A stretch of DNA of 64,000 nt from Prochlorococcus sp. AG-388-F11 (GCA_003279845.1 QCGP01000002.1:1-64000), one strand, 5' to 3'. Counted from the first letter of the stretch, positions 18,779-29,127 are shown. The notes: generated from the sequence alone by a model not told the origin. Made by a program: numbers and translations.

Positions 18779-19576
18779 CTAACTTAGTTCTCGCTTATTT
18801 ATTAATTTATTGATTTCATTTTTCCAACCATATCCATTTGGTTCAGAAGCCAAAGTAAATTCCAAATCATTTAATTGATCTAGTAAATTTAAGTTAGGTC
18901 CATCTATTCCAGGAATAACTATCTTAATATCTGAGTTTAAAAGTAGAGGCAAATCATTTGGGGAATCGCCTAAACCTATGATTTCAATATTATGAACATT
19001 TGAATATTCTTTAAGAGCATTTATTGCTTTCCCTTTATTCGATTTTGTAGATAATAAGTGACTCATTCTATTTCCCTTAAAAATATCAACATTGAATTTT
19101 TTGCAACAGATATTAATTTTCTCTTCTAAATAACTTGGCGGATTTAAAAAAGGCATGCTCCAGTGTCTATCACGCATTAAGTTCAATGAGTTGCCTACTA
19201 AACCTGTAAGCTGAGTGGCTTCATGATCAGTGAGATTATTAAGAGGAGTAAGTTTGTAATCAATTTCTTTAGAAATAAAATTTAAGATTTCTTCAAGAGA
19301 TTCGTATTTTATTCCAAGAATAATTTCTCCATTTACTCTTTCAAGAGATTCACCATATATTGCCGCACCATTCTCAACAATATAAGGATCCGTCAAGTTA
19401 AGTTCCTTTCTAATAACTTTTACTTCAGAAGCGGTTTTGCTTGTACAAAGAATTACGGGTATAGATAATTTTTGTAGTTTTTTTATAGTCTCTTTAGCAG
19501 GTGATAAATCATATGAGTGATCCATTAAAGTACCATCTACATCACTTACTACCCAAATAGAAGAATTTTCTATCAT
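18779..19576 (-). CDS. gpgP: Glucosyl-3-phosphoglycerate phosphatase (MPGP-like HAD IIB)
   Basis: A 265-residue HAD hydrolase of the mannosyl-3-phosphoglycerate phosphatase family. The nucleophile is in VVSDVDGTLMDHSYDL, motif II Thr in ILCTSKTASEV, the conserved Lys in STKSNKGKAINAL, and the acidic pair in GLGDSPNDLPLLL. In organisms with GpgS this enzyme removes phosphate from glucosyl-3-phosphoglycerate to give glucosylglycerate. It sits between the phosphorylase gene (2 bases upstream) and glycerate kinase (4 bases downstream), with gpgS divergent nearby. The substrate assignment rests on that context. Confidence 0.85.
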   Translation of the reverse strand: MIENSSIWVVSDVDGTLMDHSYDLSPAKETIKKLQKLSIPVILCTSKTASEVKVIRKELNLTDPYIVENGAAIYGESLERVNGEIILGIKYESLEEILNFISKEIDYKLTPLNNLTDHEATQLTGLVGNSLNLMRDRHWSMPFLNPPSYLEEKINICCKKFNVDIFKGNRMSHLLSTKSNKGKAINALKEYSNVHNIEIIGLGDSPNDLPLLLNSDIKIVIPGIDGPNLNLLDQLNDLEFTLASEPNGYGWKNEINKLINKRELS

Positions 19577-19578
19577 TT

Positions 19579-21339
19579 TTATAAAGAACTAAGCCAAATC
19601 ACTTGAAAAGGGTCAAGACTAATATTTTTGCAATTGTATTTAGTGGATGTTAAAAAATCATGGGTATTGAAATCATTATCAATTATTTTTGGTAGATCAT
19701 TATCATTCAATTGATAATTAATTTTATTTTCAGTCATATTATGTATTGCAAAAACAGACTCAGGACCTTTACCTCTTTTGATTACAACAATATCACTTCT
19801 ACCTTTAGATAAACATTTCATTTGTGAACAAGGATGAAATTGCTTTAATTCTGATCGGACATCCATAGCATTGCGAAGATATTTTAAGTTTTTATTAGCA
19901 TTAGATTCAGGATTATTTAAAACCGCTGAAAGATTTTCTGATTTAAACTTTTCTCTGTTTAGATCTCTTCTTTGACCTGTCATAGAAAAACTTTTGATAT
20001 CATTTTCTGAAGCTAGTAATGCTGGTAAATAAAATGCAGGAACCCCTTTCAGAGACATTACTAATAGTTGACTCAAAATAAATCTCTCATATTGAAATCT
20101 TTTAGCATCTCTACTGGAGTCTTCCATTGCACTCCACCAACTAATATTCAATTCATAAGGTTTATCATCACCATTTGATAAACGTCTATGACTTACTAAT
20201 CCTCCTCTTTTCTCACAATTAATTAATAAATCCTTAATTCTCTGCTCATTCATCAAACCCTCAAGAGCTCTAAGCCCAACACCATCGTGCGATGCAGTGA
20301 AATTAAATAAAGTAGTATCTTCAGGTAATATGGGCCAATCAAAAATCCATGAGTTTAGAATATCAGCCCTTGAAGTAATAATTGCCTCTAGGAGAAGAGG
20401 AGGCAATGGAAAATTATATGCCATGTGGGCTTCATCATCAGGGATGAGATAAGATAGATTCTCCTTCTGAGGAACATTGGTTTCTGTTATTAAAACGCCA
20501 TCATCAAGAAGATTATTTAAAAGAACTCTTAATAGTTTCACAATTGAATGTGCTTTAGGTAAATGTAAGCATGTAGTCCCTGATTCCTTCCAAATAAAAC
20601 CTACAGCATCAAGCCTTAACCATTTAATTCCATTAGATAAATAAGTAGTAATTAAATTTAAGAACTCAAGAGTCATTTTAGGATTTTGCCAATTCAAATC
20701 AATTTGATCTGGCCCAAAAGTTGTCCAAACTTGTTTAGGACCATCATCAGTATTTATTTGAGAAAACAAAGAGGAACTTCTAGGCCTAACTACATTTGAC
20801 CAGTCAAGATTTTGTTTAGGTGAAAAAACATTTGATAAACCCGGTTCTTGGGATTTAATAAATTCTTGAACCCATGGGTGAGATGATGAGACATGGTTTA
20901 GTACTAAATCAGCCATCAAATCATGATTTTTAGAAATACTTTTGAGATCATCCCAACCACCAAATTTTTCTTCTAGGGAATCATAACTTGAGACTGCGAA
21001 ACCTCCATCGCTTGTGGATTTCAGAAAAGGAAGAATATGTACAACTTTAGAAAGACTGCCAAAATGTTTACTTAACAACTTCCTAAGAGTTACTAATGTT
21101 GCCTCGCCATTTTTATAAATATTATCTGCATAAGTTATCAAAACTGAATGAGATTCATTCCAGCTTTCTTTATCTCTTATTTCTTCATAAGCAGATTTCT
21201 CTGAGAAATCATCTAAAATCTGTAATAATTGGTTTGAAATAAAATTAATTTCTTCTGTAGTATGATTTGAATAAATTGTTTTTAACAATTTATCAATTTT
21301 TAATCTATCTAATTTTTTCTCTGAATCAATTTGCTTCAC
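19579..21339 (-). CDS. GH13 sucrose-phosphorylase-like enzyme, probably glucosylglycerate phosphorylase
   Basis: 586 residues from a GTG start. The GH13 fold shows the nucleophile Asp in KWLRLDAVGFIWK, the acid/base Glu in VLITETNVPQ, the stabilising Asp in TASHDGVGLRAL and the LVLNHVSSSHPW block. Subfamily features fit sucrose phosphorylase relatives, which cleave a glucoside with phosphate to glucose 1-phosphate. Because it is in one tight run with gpgP and glycerate kinase and faces gpgS, glucosylglycerate is the likeliest substrate, yielding glucose 1-phosphate and glycerate. Sucrose or glucosylglycerol remain possible. Only 50 bases separate it from gpgS. Confidence 0.8.
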   Translation of the reverse strand: MKQIDSEKKLDRLKIDKLLKTIYSNHTTEEINFISNQLLQILDDFSEKSAYEEIRDKESWNESHSVLITYADNIYKNGEATLVTLRKLLSKHFGSLSKVVHILPFLKSTSDGGFAVSSYDSLEEKFGGWDDLKSISKNHDLMADLVLNHVSSSHPWVQEFIKSQEPGLSNVFSPKQNLDWSNVVRPRSSSLFSQINTDDGPKQVWTTFGPDQIDLNWQNPKMTLEFLNLITTYLSNGIKWLRLDAVGFIWKESGTTCLHLPKAHSIVKLLRVLLNNLLDDGVLITETNVPQKENLSYLIPDDEAHMAYNFPLPPLLLEAIITSRADILNSWIFDWPILPEDTTLFNFTASHDGVGLRALEGLMNEQRIKDLLINCEKRGGLVSHRRLSNGDDKPYELNISWWSAMEDSSRDAKRFQYERFILSQLLVMSLKGVPAFYLPALLASENDIKSFSMTGQRRDLNREKFKSENLSAVLNNPESNANKNLKYLRNAMDVRSELKQFHPCSQMKCLSKGRSDIVVIKRGKGPESVFAIHNMTENKINYQLNDNDLPKIIDNDFNTHDFLTSTKYNCKNISLDPFQVIWLSSL

Positions 21340-21389
21340 TTTGAAAAAATCATCGAAGTATTAATACCATTCTGCACATCAATTAGAAA

Positions 21390-22616
21390 ATGGACTTTCA
21401 ACAAGGTTTAATCACAACAATACATGAATATGGAGTTACAGGAAATTTACTTAAAGAATTAAACAAAAGCCTTAAAAGAAGATCAACTAGTATTTTAATA
21501 CCTTGCTTATATGAAGAGTTTGAGCGTCCAGCATTAAAAGATATAAGAGAAGTTTTAAAAAACCTTACAGGCTTAAATGAATTAGTAATTGCTCTCTCTG
21601 CAAAAACTGTTGAGCAAGTTAAGGCAGCAAAATCATTTTTTGACTCAATGCCATTCCCAGTTCACGTTCAATGGACTAATTCTCCCTCTGTAATTGAGCT
21701 ATTAAAAAGCCAAGAAAAAAATGGATTAGAACTTTTAGGAACTCCAGGTAAAGGATGGGCTGTATGGCAAGGCATAGGAGTTGCGACTAGAAAATCAGAA
21801 GTTGTTGCTCTTTTTGATGCTGATATAAGAACTTTTAGTCCTTTATATCCTTCAAGAATGATACTTCCACTTCTGGATGAATCATATGGAATATCATATG
21901 TAAAAGCTTTTTACAGTAGATTATCTCTAGAAACAAATCAATTGCAAGGTCGAGCAACAAGATTATTCGTGGGTCCTTTATTAGCAAGTCTTGAGCAGTT
22001 AGTTGGTAAGGGTCCGTTTTTACAATATCTTCAATCATTTAGATATCCATTGGCAGGTGAGTTTGCTTTTACTAAAGACCTTGCTATGAATTTAAGAATA
22101 CCTTGTGACTGGGGTTTAGAGATAGGTTTATTATCAGAGGTCTATAGAAACGTTAGGACCTCCAAAATAGCCCAGGTTGACCTAGGTTTATTTGATCATA
22201 AACATAAGAATATTGGAGATTCTTCTAAAGAAGGATTGCAAAAAATGTGTACAGAAATACTTTCAAGTGTTTTAAGAGGCCTCATGGAGCATCAAGCCGA
22301 GACCTTAACTAGCACTCAGCTAGCAACTTTAGAAGTTCTCTACAAAAGAGTTGGGGAAGATCGGGTAAAACAATTCGGATTAGATTCAGCAGTTAATCAA
22401 CTTCCGTACGATAGGCACGAAGAAGAATTATCAGTACAAAAGTTTGCGAAACTATTAAGACCTGCTACAGAAAATTATCTGGCTTGTCCTACGACACTTC
22501 AATTACCAAGTTGGTCAAGAGTTCTATCTTGTGAGAACAAACTGCAAGAAGATTTAGCTATTGCGGGGTCAAAAGACATAAAGATAAGTGAAAAAGAATT
22601 AATTAAAAACTTCTAA
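21390..22616 (+). CDS. gpgS: Glucosyl-3-phosphoglycerate synthase
   Basis: Joins glucose from an NDP-glucose to 3-phosphoglycerate, the first step in glucosylglycerate synthesis. The 408-residue retaining GT-A enzyme has [16 protein letters not shown] near the N-terminus, the [10 protein letters not shown] segment, and the metal-binding DAD in [12 protein letters not shown]. The [14 protein letters not shown] block is typical of the family. It is divergent from the phosphorylase/phosphatase/kinase run and shares its short promoter region. Its last four bases overlap the end of ureC on the opposite strand. Confidence 0.9.
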   Translation: MDFQQGLITTIHEYGVTGNLLKELNKSLKRRSTSILIPCLYEEFERPALKDIREVLKNLTGLNELVIALSAKTVEQVKAAKSFFDSMPFPVHVQWTNSPSVIELLKSQEKNGLELLGTPGKGWAVWQGIGVATRKSEVVALFDADIRTFSPLYPSRMILPLLDESYGISYVKAFYSRLSLETNQLQGRATRLFVGPLLASLEQLVGKGPFLQYLQSFRYPLAGEFAFTKDLAMNLRIPCDWGLEIGLLSEVYRNVRTSKIAQVDLGLFDHKHKNIGDSSKEGLQKMCTEILSSVLRGLMEHQAETLTSTQLATLEVLYKRVGEDRVKQFGLDSAVNQLPYDRHEEELSVQKFAKLLRPATENYLACPTTLQLPSWSRVLSCENKLQEDLAIAGSKDIKISEKELIKNF

Positions 22617-24322
22617 AGCAAAAAATACCTCTGAGCCATTGGGACTTCATCAAGTGGTTCACAAGTAAGAAGTTCTCCATCAGAAAAAACTTCATAAGTT
22701 TGAGGATCAACTGAAATATTTGGTAGTTTACTATTAAGTTTTAAGTTTGATTTATTGATATTTCTGGTATTTTCTACGGCAATACATTTTTTTTGTAAGC
22801 CTAATTTATTTGGAATATTTTGTTCAATTGAATTTTTACTTAAAAAGGTAAAAGAACTCTTAATTAGAGATTGGCCGAAACTTGCAAACATAGGTCGACC
22901 ATGTACAGGCCCTGGAGTAGGAATTGAAGCATTTGCATCACCCATTTGGGACCAAACTATAGATCCTCCTTTAACAACTAATTCAGGCTTTACCGCAAAA
23001 AAGGAAGGTTTCCACAATACCAAATCCGCAATTTTACCCTTTTCTATAGACCCAACATGTTTATCAATACCATGTGCTATTGCAGGATTAATTGTGACTT
23101 TAGAAATATATCTCTTTACTCTATAATTATCGTTTCTATCAGAATCCTGCGATAGCGGTCCCCTTTGGACTTTCATTTTATGTGCGGTTTGAAAAGTTCT
23201 TGTAATTACTTCGCCAACTCTTCCCATAGCTTGAGAATCACTAGCAATAATTGAAAAGGCACCTACATCATGCAAGATATCCTCAGCTGCAATAGTCTCT
23301 CTTCTGATCCTTGATTCAGCAAATGCAATGTCTTCTGGAATTTTAGAATCTAAATGATGACAAACCATTAACATGTCAAGATGTTCTTCTAATGTGTTCC
23401 TTGTATAAGGTCTTGTTGGATTTGTACTACTAGGAAGAACATTTTTTTCTCCACAGATTTTTATAATATCTGGAGCATGACCTCCTCCTGCTCCTTCGGT
23501 ATGAAAAGTATGAATAGTTCTTCCTGCAATAGCATTGATGGTATCTTCAACAAAGCCTGCCTCATTCAAAGTATCAGTATGAATACATACTTGCACGTCA
23601 AACTTATCTGCAACATTTAGACAAGAATTTATTGTAGAAGGAGTGGTCCCCCAATCCTCATGAAGCTTCAATCCACATGCACCAGCCTCAACCTGATCAA
23701 TAAGATTGCTCTCGTTTGTTGAGTTTCCTTTTCCAAAAAAACCTAAATTCATGGGGAATGCTTCTGCAGATTGAAGCATTCTTGAAATATGAAAAGAACC
23801 CGGAGTACAAGTAGTAGCATTTGTGCCGGTTGCAGGTCCAGTTCCTCCTCCCAACATGGTTGTAATTCCAGAGGCTAGTGCTGTCTCAATTTGTTGGGGA
23901 CAGATAAAGTGAATATGAGTATCTATTGAACCTGCAGTAAGAATATGCCCCTCTCCAGCTATTACTTCTGTTGATGCACCAATAACAATATCAACATTGT
24001 CTTGGATATCAGGATTGCCAGCCTTACCAATTTCAAAAATCATTCCATCTTTTATACCCAAATCAGCCTTAATTATTCCCCACCAATCTACGATCAAAGC
24101 ATTAGTTATTACGGTATCTACAGCTCCATCAGCTCTTCTTACTTGAGACTGTCCCATCCCATCTCGAATAACTTTACCTCCACCAAATTTAACTTCATCT
24201 CCGTATGTAGTTAAATCCTTTTCTACTTCTATAAAAAGTTCGGTATCCGCAAGTCTTAATCTATCCCCGACAGTGGGTCCGTAAGTTTGAGCATAAGTTT
24301 TTCTATTAATTTTGTAGGACAT
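22613..24322 (-). CDS. ureC: Urease alpha subunit
   Basis: The catalytic subunit of nickel urease. The 569 residues include nickel-site motifs: HxH in [13 protein letters not shown], the carbamylated Lys in [13 protein letters not shown], His residues in [13 protein letters not shown] and [13 protein letters not shown], and the mobile flap His in VCHHLD. Length is normal. It ends the ureA-ureB-ureC run (2 and 4 bases between genes). Urease hydrolyses cytosolic urea to ammonia and carbonate and gives this oligotroph nitrogen from urea. Confidence 0.98.
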   Translation of the reverse strand: MSYKINRKTYAQTYGPTVGDRLRLADTELFIEVEKDLTTYGDEVKFGGGKVIRDGMGQSQVRRADGAVDTVITNALIVDWWGIIKADLGIKDGMIFEIGKAGNPDIQDNVDIVIGASTEVIAGEGHILTAGSIDTHIHFICPQQIETALASGITTMLGGGTGPATGTNATTCTPGSFHISRMLQSAEAFPMNLGFFGKGNSTNESNLIDQVEAGACGLKLHEDWGTTPSTINSCLNVADKFDVQVCIHTDTLNEAGFVEDTINAIAGRTIHTFHTEGAGGGHAPDIIKICGEKNVLPSSTNPTRPYTRNTLEEHLDMLMVCHHLDSKIPEDIAFAESRIRRETIAAEDILHDVGAFSIIASDSQAMGRVGEVITRTFQTAHKMKVQRGPLSQDSDRNDNYRVKRYISKVTINPAIAHGIDKHVGSIEKGKIADLVLWKPSFFAVKPELVVKGGSIVWSQMGDANASIPTPGPVHGRPMFASFGQSLIKSSFTFLSKNSIEQNIPNKLGLQKKCIAVENTRNINKSNLKLNSKLPNISVDPQTYEVFSDGELLTCEPLDEVPMAQRYFLL

Positions 24323-24326
24323 AATT

Positions 24327-24647
24327 TTAAGTATCTAAAGAACCGTTTACTAATGAATTGAAACCATATGCATTTCTTAAACCAGAATATTGAACTAATT
24401 TGACATCTGTTGTGTCCCCTGGTTCAAATCTAATTGCTGTCCCTGCAGGAATGTCAAGTCGCATGCCAAGTGATAGTTCACGATCAAAAACTAACTCCCT
24501 ATTTGCTTCAAAGAAATGATAATGAGATCCAACTTGCACTGGCCTATCTCCAGAATTCGAAACACTTAATGTTATGACTTCCTTACCATGATTCAATTCG
24601 ATTTCACCCTGCTCAGGAATTATTTCGCCAGGAATTAAATTACTCAT
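24327..24647 (-). CDS. ureB: Urease beta subunit
   Basis: A 106-residue structural subunit with the standard opening [18 protein letters not shown] and the block [18 protein letters not shown], which packs against UreC, then [14 protein letters not shown]. Its length matches bacterial UreB. It is 2 bases from ureA and 4 from ureC, so the three form a single operon with ureD upstream. Confidence 0.97.
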   Translation of the reverse strand: MSNLIPGEIIPEQGEIELNHGKEVITLSVSNSGDRPVQVGSHYHFFEANRELVFDRELSLGMRLDIPAGTAIRFEPGDTTDVKLVQYSGLRNAYGFNSLVNGSLDT

Positions 24648-24649
24648 AA

Positions 24650-24952
24650 CTAATTAATCGGATTGTGAATAGTGACTAACTTAGTCCCATCAGGGAAAAC
24701 CGCCTCTATTTGAACTTCGTCAACCATTTCAGGAATGCCCTCCATAACTTGTGATTTTGAAAGCCAAGTAGTACCTTCGGACATTAATTGACTTACACTT
24801 TTCCCATCTCTAGCTCCTTCAAGGACCTGAAAACTTAAAAAAGCAATAGTTTCAGGATAATTAAGCTTCAGGCCACGATTAAGTCTTCTTTCAGCTAAGA
24901 GAGCAGCAGAAAAGATCAATAATTTATCCTTTTCTTGAGGAGAAAGATGCAT
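24650..24952 (-). CDS. ureA: Urease gamma subunit
   Basis: The smallest urease subunit, 100 residues, with the typical [14 protein letters not shown] start, [20 protein letters not shown], and the C-terminal [18 protein letters not shown]. It completes the (UreABC)3 trimer core. ureD ends 50 bases upstream on the same strand. Confidence 0.97.
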   Translation of the reverse strand: MHLSPQEKDKLLIFSAALLAERRLNRGLKLNYPETIAFLSFQVLEGARDGKSVSQLMSEGTTWLSKSQVMEGIPEMVDEVQIEAVFPDGTKLVTIHNPIN

Positions 24953-25002
24953 AATAAAAAATTAATCTATAAATTCTTAAAAAAGGTTCTCTCTGAACAT
25001 AA

Positions 25003-25905
25003 TTAATAATTCATAGAATCTTGTAAAGGCCATACACCTTGATATTCTGGCTCACAAAATCCACAAACAGACCTAATTTGTTTCCAAATACAAAAAAAAC
25101 ATTTCCTAGCATCTTGAGTAGAATTCCCTAGGAATCTTACAGAGATTCCATTCTCAAGAATTCCAACAGATAAATGATTATTACTTTCATTGAAAATCTT
25201 TTTTATACTTTCCACTAGTTTATTTATTTTTGATTGAGGAAAGTCTTTTTTGCAAATCCAAATTAAGGATCCAAAAACGGGCTTGTAATCCATGCCTGAC
25301 TTAGCCACATAACTTTCTTTGGATAATTCAATTTGATCAACATATTCCCAATCATCGTACGAATCATTATTTCTCATAATTTCAAATTTGGACCTAAAAA
25401 CTCCACTTTCAATAGACTCTCCAGAAGAAGATCTTCCAAGTCTTATTAAATCAGTAAATAAAAAACTTGAAGTTTCTGAAATAGATACTTTAAACATTTG
25501 CTCATATAAACCATTTGCAAAGATAATTGTTTCTTGGGGAAGATATTCTAAATGAGAATTATCAAGAATATTTATGAGATTTATTTGCTTAGAAAAACTT
25601 CCCTCTGGATTAATTTTTGATCTTCCAACTGATCCATACACTTTCTGAGCTGAAGAAGTAGTCAACAAAACCTTAGAGTTTTTTTCAAGATTTACCTCAA
25701 ACTCAAGTAAATCGCCTCCAACCAATCCCCCTGCAGTATGAAGAACAGGCAGAATGCATCTGCCCTCCCGATCATGAGTAGACTTTAATAACTTGTAAGG
25801 AGAAGTTGATTTGGATTTAAAGATTGTTTTATCAACATTTCCTAAACTTGCTTTATTATTGAAAAAATTTAAGAAACAATTACCTTCCCAAGAAGTTTTA
25901 ATCAT
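25003..25905 (-). CDS. ureD: Urease accessory protein UreD
   Basis: UreD forms the UreDFG complex on apo-urease and passes nickel to the active site. The 300-residue protein contains [18 protein letters not shown] and [12 protein letters not shown], the central family signatures, and [16 protein letters not shown] text near residue 115 (here [14 protein letters not shown]). It heads the minus-strand urease operon and is divergent from ureEFG, with about 48 bases between the two starts. Confidence 0.94.
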   Translation of the reverse strand: MIKTSWEGNCFLNFFNNKASLGNVDKTIFKSKSTSPYKLLKSTHDREGRCILPVLHTAGGLVGGDLLEFEVNLEKNSKVLLTTSSAQKVYGSVGRSKINPEGSFSKQINLINILDNSHLEYLPQETIIFANGLYEQMFKVSISETSSFLFTDLIRLGRSSSGESIESGVFRSKFEIMRNNDSYDDWEYVDQIELSKESYVAKSGMDYKPVFGSLIWICKKDFPQSKINKLVESIKKIFNESNNHLSVGILENGISVRFLGNSTQDARKCFFCIWKQIRSVCGFCEPEYQGVWPLQDSMNY

Positions 25906-25953
25906 AAATTGTTTTCTTTAATTACTAGATTAAAGTAACCAAAAATTTTGATT

Positions 25954-26403
25954 ATGAGAATGAATAAACAAATAGTTGTAACTGATTGGATTAAGAAAAA
26001 ACCTCGATTAGGTTCTTTTTTTAAACTTACCCTAAGTTCAGAAGAAAGAAGAATCTTGCGAGGTAAAAGATTAACTGATTGTGATCAAGAAATAATTTTA
26101 CAATTACCTAGAGAGGGCAAATTAAATGATGGAGACATTCTTTCAACTAATGAGTCCAATTTTTATGTAGAGATAATTGCAAAAACTGAAAATTTAATTG
26201 AAATAAGTTCAAATTCTAAAATTGAACTTCTTAAAACTGCTTATCATCTAGGAAATAGGCATGTAGAAGTAGAAATTGAAGAAGATATTCTTCTAACAAA
26301 AGGTGATTACGTAATTGAAAATATGCTTAAAAATTTTAAAATTAAAATAATAAATACCCAGAAAAAATTTTTTCCGGAAAGAGGTGCCCATAGTCATGAG
26401 TAA
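25954..26403 (+). CDS. ureE: Urease accessory protein UreE (nickel metallochaperone)
   Basis: UreE delivers nickel to the maturation complex. I place the start at the ATG at 25954 (149 residues); a TTG two codons upstream and an ATG two codons downstream are alternatives. The C-terminal half has AYHLGNRHVEVEIEED, whose His lies in the conserved interface metal site. The tail is very short (RGAHSHE), with only two His, unlike the His-rich tails of many UreE proteins. It overlaps ureF by eight bases. Confidence 0.9.
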   Translation: MRMNKQIVVTDWIKKKPRLGSFFKLTLSSEERRILRGKRLTDCDQEIILQLPREGKLNDGDILSTNESNFYVEIIAKTENLIEISSNSKIELLKTAYHLGNRHVEVEIEEDILLTKGDYVIENMLKNFKIKIINTQKKFFPERGAHSHE

Positions 26404-27082
26404 AAGTCACTTATTAAAATATTTATTAATTAGCCCTAACTTACCAGTTGGAGGATTTTGTTATTCGGAGGGATTGGAGAGTTACCTAAATACTAAAGAT
26501 TTAAAAGATTCAAATTCGGTAAAAGAATTAATCATAAGTGAACTAAAAATTGGCCAGATTAGACTAGATGCAAGACTATTATTAAATTTTTTTGACATTT
26601 TTAATGAGTTAAACGACGGCAAGAATTTAAAAATTAATTTGCAAAAGCTATTGAGCTTAGATAAATGGATCCTCTCATCAAAAGACTCTGTCGAAATGAG
26701 AGAACAACAAACTCAAATGGCAAAATCTCTCTTTGATTTAAACAAAGAATTTGGATTTGAATATTTATATAAAAAAAATAAAAAAAACTCCTGGCCTTTA
26801 GCGTGGAGTTGGGCTTGTTATTGTTTTGAAATTAAGAAGTTAGAAATGCTTGAGAATTTTTTCTACGCGTGGAGTGCAAACCAACTTAGTGCAGCATTAA
26901 GGATTATTCCTATGGGTTCAACAAAAGCACAATTAATTCAGAGAGATTTATTAGCAATAATTTCAAAAGTTTCTAAAGAAATTATGGACAAAGAAATAGA
27001 TGACATCTATTTTGGCAATGTAGGTTTAGCTATGGCACAACAAAATCATAATGACCTTTATACAAAACTTTTTAGAAATTAA
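26396..27082 (+). CDS. ureF: Urease accessory protein UreF
   Basis: UreF links UreD to UreG and acts as a GTPase checkpoint in urease activation. The ATG at 26396 gives 228 residues starting MSKSHLLKYLL; it overlaps the ureE stop, a usual coupling arrangement. Family markers include SPNLPVGGFCYSEGLESYL near the N-terminus, SAALRIIPMGSTKAQ in the C-terminal half and LAMAQQNHNDLYTKLFRN at the end. ureG begins 3 bases after it. Confidence 0.93.
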   Translation: MSKSHLLKYLLISPNLPVGGFCYSEGLESYLNTKDLKDSNSVKELIISELKIGQIRLDARLLLNFFDIFNELNDGKNLKINLQKLLSLDKWILSSKDSVEMREQQTQMAKSLFDLNKEFGFEYLYKKNKKNSWPLAWSWACYCFEIKKLEMLENFFYAWSANQLSAALRIIPMGSTKAQLIQRDLLAIISKVSKEIMDKEIDDIYFGNVGLAMAQQNHNDLYTKLFRN

Positions 27083-27085
27083 TTT

Positions 27086-27697
27086 ATGAGTAGCAAATTG
27101 AGAGTAGGAGTTGCTGGGCCTGTAGGCTCAGGGAAAACTGCATTAGTTGAGACTCTATGCTTAAGACTAAATAAAAATTATGAGATAGCAGTTGTCACCA
27201 ATGATATTTACACCAAAGAAGATGCTAATTTTCTAATAAATAAAAAAGTTTTAGAGGAAGGAAGAATTATTGGTGTAGAAACAGGAGGTTGTCCTCATAC
27301 AGCGATAAGAGAGGATTGTTCCTTAAACAAAAATGCAGTTTTAGATTTAGAAAATAAATATAGTCCTTTAGATTTTGTTTTTGTAGAGAGTGGAGGTGAT
27401 AATTTAGCATCTAGTTTTAGTCCAGAACTTGTAGATTTATCAATATATGTGATTGATGTATCTGCCGGAGACAAAATTCCTAGAAAAGGGGGACCAGGGA
27501 TAACAAGGTCAGATTTATTATTAATAAACAAAATTGACTTAGCAGATATGGTTGGTGCAGATTTAAATATCATGAAAAGTGATACTGAATTTATGAGAAA
27601 AGGGAAACCTTGGTTTTTTACCAACCTTAGTAAAGGCAAAGGAGTTGAAGAAATTACTCAATTTTTAGAATCACAAATACCCAACAATCGAAACTAG
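27086..27697 (+). CDS. ureG: Urease accessory GTPase UreG
   Basis: A SIMIBI GTPase that powers nickel insertion into urease. The 203 residues include Walker [13 protein letters not shown], the [12 protein letters not shown] block, [17 protein letters not shown] with the metal-binding Cys-Pro-His, [16 protein letters not shown], and the guanine-specificity [10 protein letters not shown]. The operon ureEFG ends here. An AT-rich hairpin overlaps the stop codon, and 128 bases later urtA begins. Confidence 0.97.
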   Translation: MSSKLRVGVAGPVGSGKTALVETLCLRLNKNYEIAVVTNDIYTKEDANFLINKKVLEEGRIIGVETGGCPHTAIREDCSLNKNAVLDLENKYSPLDFVFVESGGDNLASSFSPELVDLSIYVIDVSAGDKIPRKGGPGITRSDLLLINKIDLADMVGADLNIMKSDTEFMRKGKPWFFTNLSKGKGVEEITQFLESQIPNNRN

Positions 27698-27714
27698 AAA
27701 AATATTCTTTTCTA
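27695..27714 (+). terminator. Weak hairpin after ureG
   Basis: TAGAAAA (27695-27701) pairs with TTTTCTA (27708-27714) around a six-base loop, beginning at the ureG stop codon. The stem has only two G:C pairs and no long U run follows, so termination here would be weak. Confidence 0.25.
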
Positions 27715-27735
27715 ATATATTGGATTCAACAAAAA

Positions 27736-27749
27736 GTTACGACTGATAC
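27736..27749 (+). promoter_or_regulatory. Probable NtcA site before urtA
   Basis: GTT-N8-TAC, one base from the NtcA consensus GTA-N8-TAC. It lies 77 bases before the urtA ATG, where an activator site is expected, with AT-rich -10 candidates (TTAATA at 27768-27773) downstream. NtcA activation of urea transport genes under nitrogen limitation is established in cyanobacteria; the site itself is inferred. Confidence 0.6.
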
Positions 27750-27825
27750 AAAACGAATCCTCACTCGTTAATAACTTTTACTTTATCCCCTTAATGAGGG
27801 TCAATTACCTAATTTATCCTAATTC

Positions 27826-29103
27826 ATGAGAATTTCAAGGCGTATTTTGGCAGGATTAGCTACTGCCTCACTTGCGGTCACAGCAACTTCATGCGGTGGA
27901 GGTGGAACCTCCGGAAGTTTCGACGACACAGTAACCGTTGGTATTTTGCATTCGTTATCTGGAACAATGGCAATTTCTGAATCAACACTTGTTGATACAG
28001 AAAAAATGGCTATTGAAGAGATAAATGCTGCTGGTGGTGTAACAGTTGGCGGTAAAAGCTACAAAATAGAATACATAGTTGAAGATGGTGCCTCTGACTG
28101 GCCTACTTTTGCTGAAAAATCTAAGAAACTTATAGATCAGGACGGAGTTCCTGTTGTATTTGGTGGTTGGACATCTGCTAGTAGAAAGGCAATGTTGCCA
28201 GTCTACGAATCAAAGGATGCTTTCCTTTACTACCCAATTCAGTATGAAGCTCAAGAATGTTCTAACAACATTTTCTATACAGGAGCTACTCCAAACCAAC
28301 AGTCAGAACCCGCTACAGATTTCATGTATAAGCGTTCTCCCGCAGCTGGTGGAGATTTCTTCCTTGTAGGTTCTGATTATGTATTCCCAAGAACTTCTAA
28401 TACTATTACAAAAGCTCAGGTAAAACAGTTAGGAGGTAAAGTTGTTGGAGAAGATTACCTTCCATTAGGAAATACCGAAGTTGCTCCAATTATCTCAAAA
28501 ATCAAAAAGGCTCTTCCTGAAGGTGGAATAATCATCAATACACTTAATGGTGACCAAAACGTTGCATTCTTCAAACAAATTCAAGACGCAGGTATCACAC
28601 CATCAAGTGGCTACTACGTAATGAACTATTCAATTGCTGAAGAAGAGATTAGTACAATTGGTCCTGAATTCCTTGAAGGTCACTACGGAGCTTGGAACTA
28701 CATGATGTCAATTGATACTCCTGCCTCTAAGAAATTTGCTGCAAGTTTCAAGAAAAGATGGGGAGCTGATCGTGTTGTAGCTGACCCTCAAGAATCAGCC
28801 TATAACATGGTTTATCTGTGGAAACAGGCAGTTGAAGATGCTGGAACATTTGACGACAACGCAGTGAGAGAAGCACTTGTTGGACAAACGTTTGATGCCC
28901 CACAAGGTCCTGTTGAAGTTATGCCTAATCACCACTTATCACAAACAGTAAGAATTGGAGAGATTAATGCAGAGGGTGGATTTACAATCCTTGAAGAGAC
29001 AGGGGTTGTTCTTCCTCAAGCATGGAACCAAAAGCATCCAAGTTCAAAAGGATTTGCATGCGATTGGACAGATCCTTCAAAAGGAGAAAAGTATAAGCTT
29101 TAA
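27826..29103 (+). CDS. urtA: Urea ABC transporter, substrate-binding lipoprotein UrtA
   Basis: The periplasmic urea receptor, 425 residues, of the hydrophobic amino acid/urea-binding (HAAT) family. The N-terminus (MRISRRILAGLATASLAV, then TATSC) has an Arg-Arg pair and a Cys that could be lipidated. The mature body has VGILHSLSGTMAISE, VEDGASDWPTFAEKSKKL, FGGWTSASRKAMLPVYE and YYPIQYEAQECSNNIFYTGA, all diagnostic of UrtA. Codon use contains more C-ending codons than the neighbours, which fits very high expression. A hairpin after the gene should favour urtA message over urtBCDE. Confidence 0.97.
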   Translation: MRISRRILAGLATASLAVTATSCGGGGTSGSFDDTVTVGILHSLSGTMAISESTLVDTEKMAIEEINAAGGVTVGGKSYKIEYIVEDGASDWPTFAEKSKKLIDQDGVPVVFGGWTSASRKAMLPVYESKDAFLYYPIQYEAQECSNNIFYTGATPNQQSEPATDFMYKRSPAAGGDFFLVGSDYVFPRTSNTITKAQVKQLGGKVVGEDYLPLGNTEVAPIISKIKKALPEGGIIINTLNGDQNVAFFKQIQDAGITPSSGYYVMNYSIAEEEISTIGPEFLEGHYGAWNYMMSIDTPASKKFAASFKKRWGADRVVADPQESAYNMVYLWKQAVEDAGTFDDNAVREALVGQTFDAPQGPVEVMPNHHLSQTVRIGEINAEGGFTILEETGVVLPQAWNQKHPSSKGFACDWTDPSKGEKYKL

Positions 29104-29127
29104 TCTAATTAAAACCTATACTTCAAA

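Noticed and set aside
22755..23126. A 123-codon plus-strand frame inside ureC
   Set aside because: It is wholly antisense to a strongly conserved gene and has no independent support.
25906..25953. A possible NtcA site in the ureD/ureE divergent gap
   Set aside because: Only GTAAC and a TAC...GTA order are found; no GTA-N8-TAC with correct spacing on either strand.
27695..27714. A strong intrinsic terminator after ureG
   Set aside because: The stem is mostly A:T and lacks a long U run; it is kept only as a weak hairpin.
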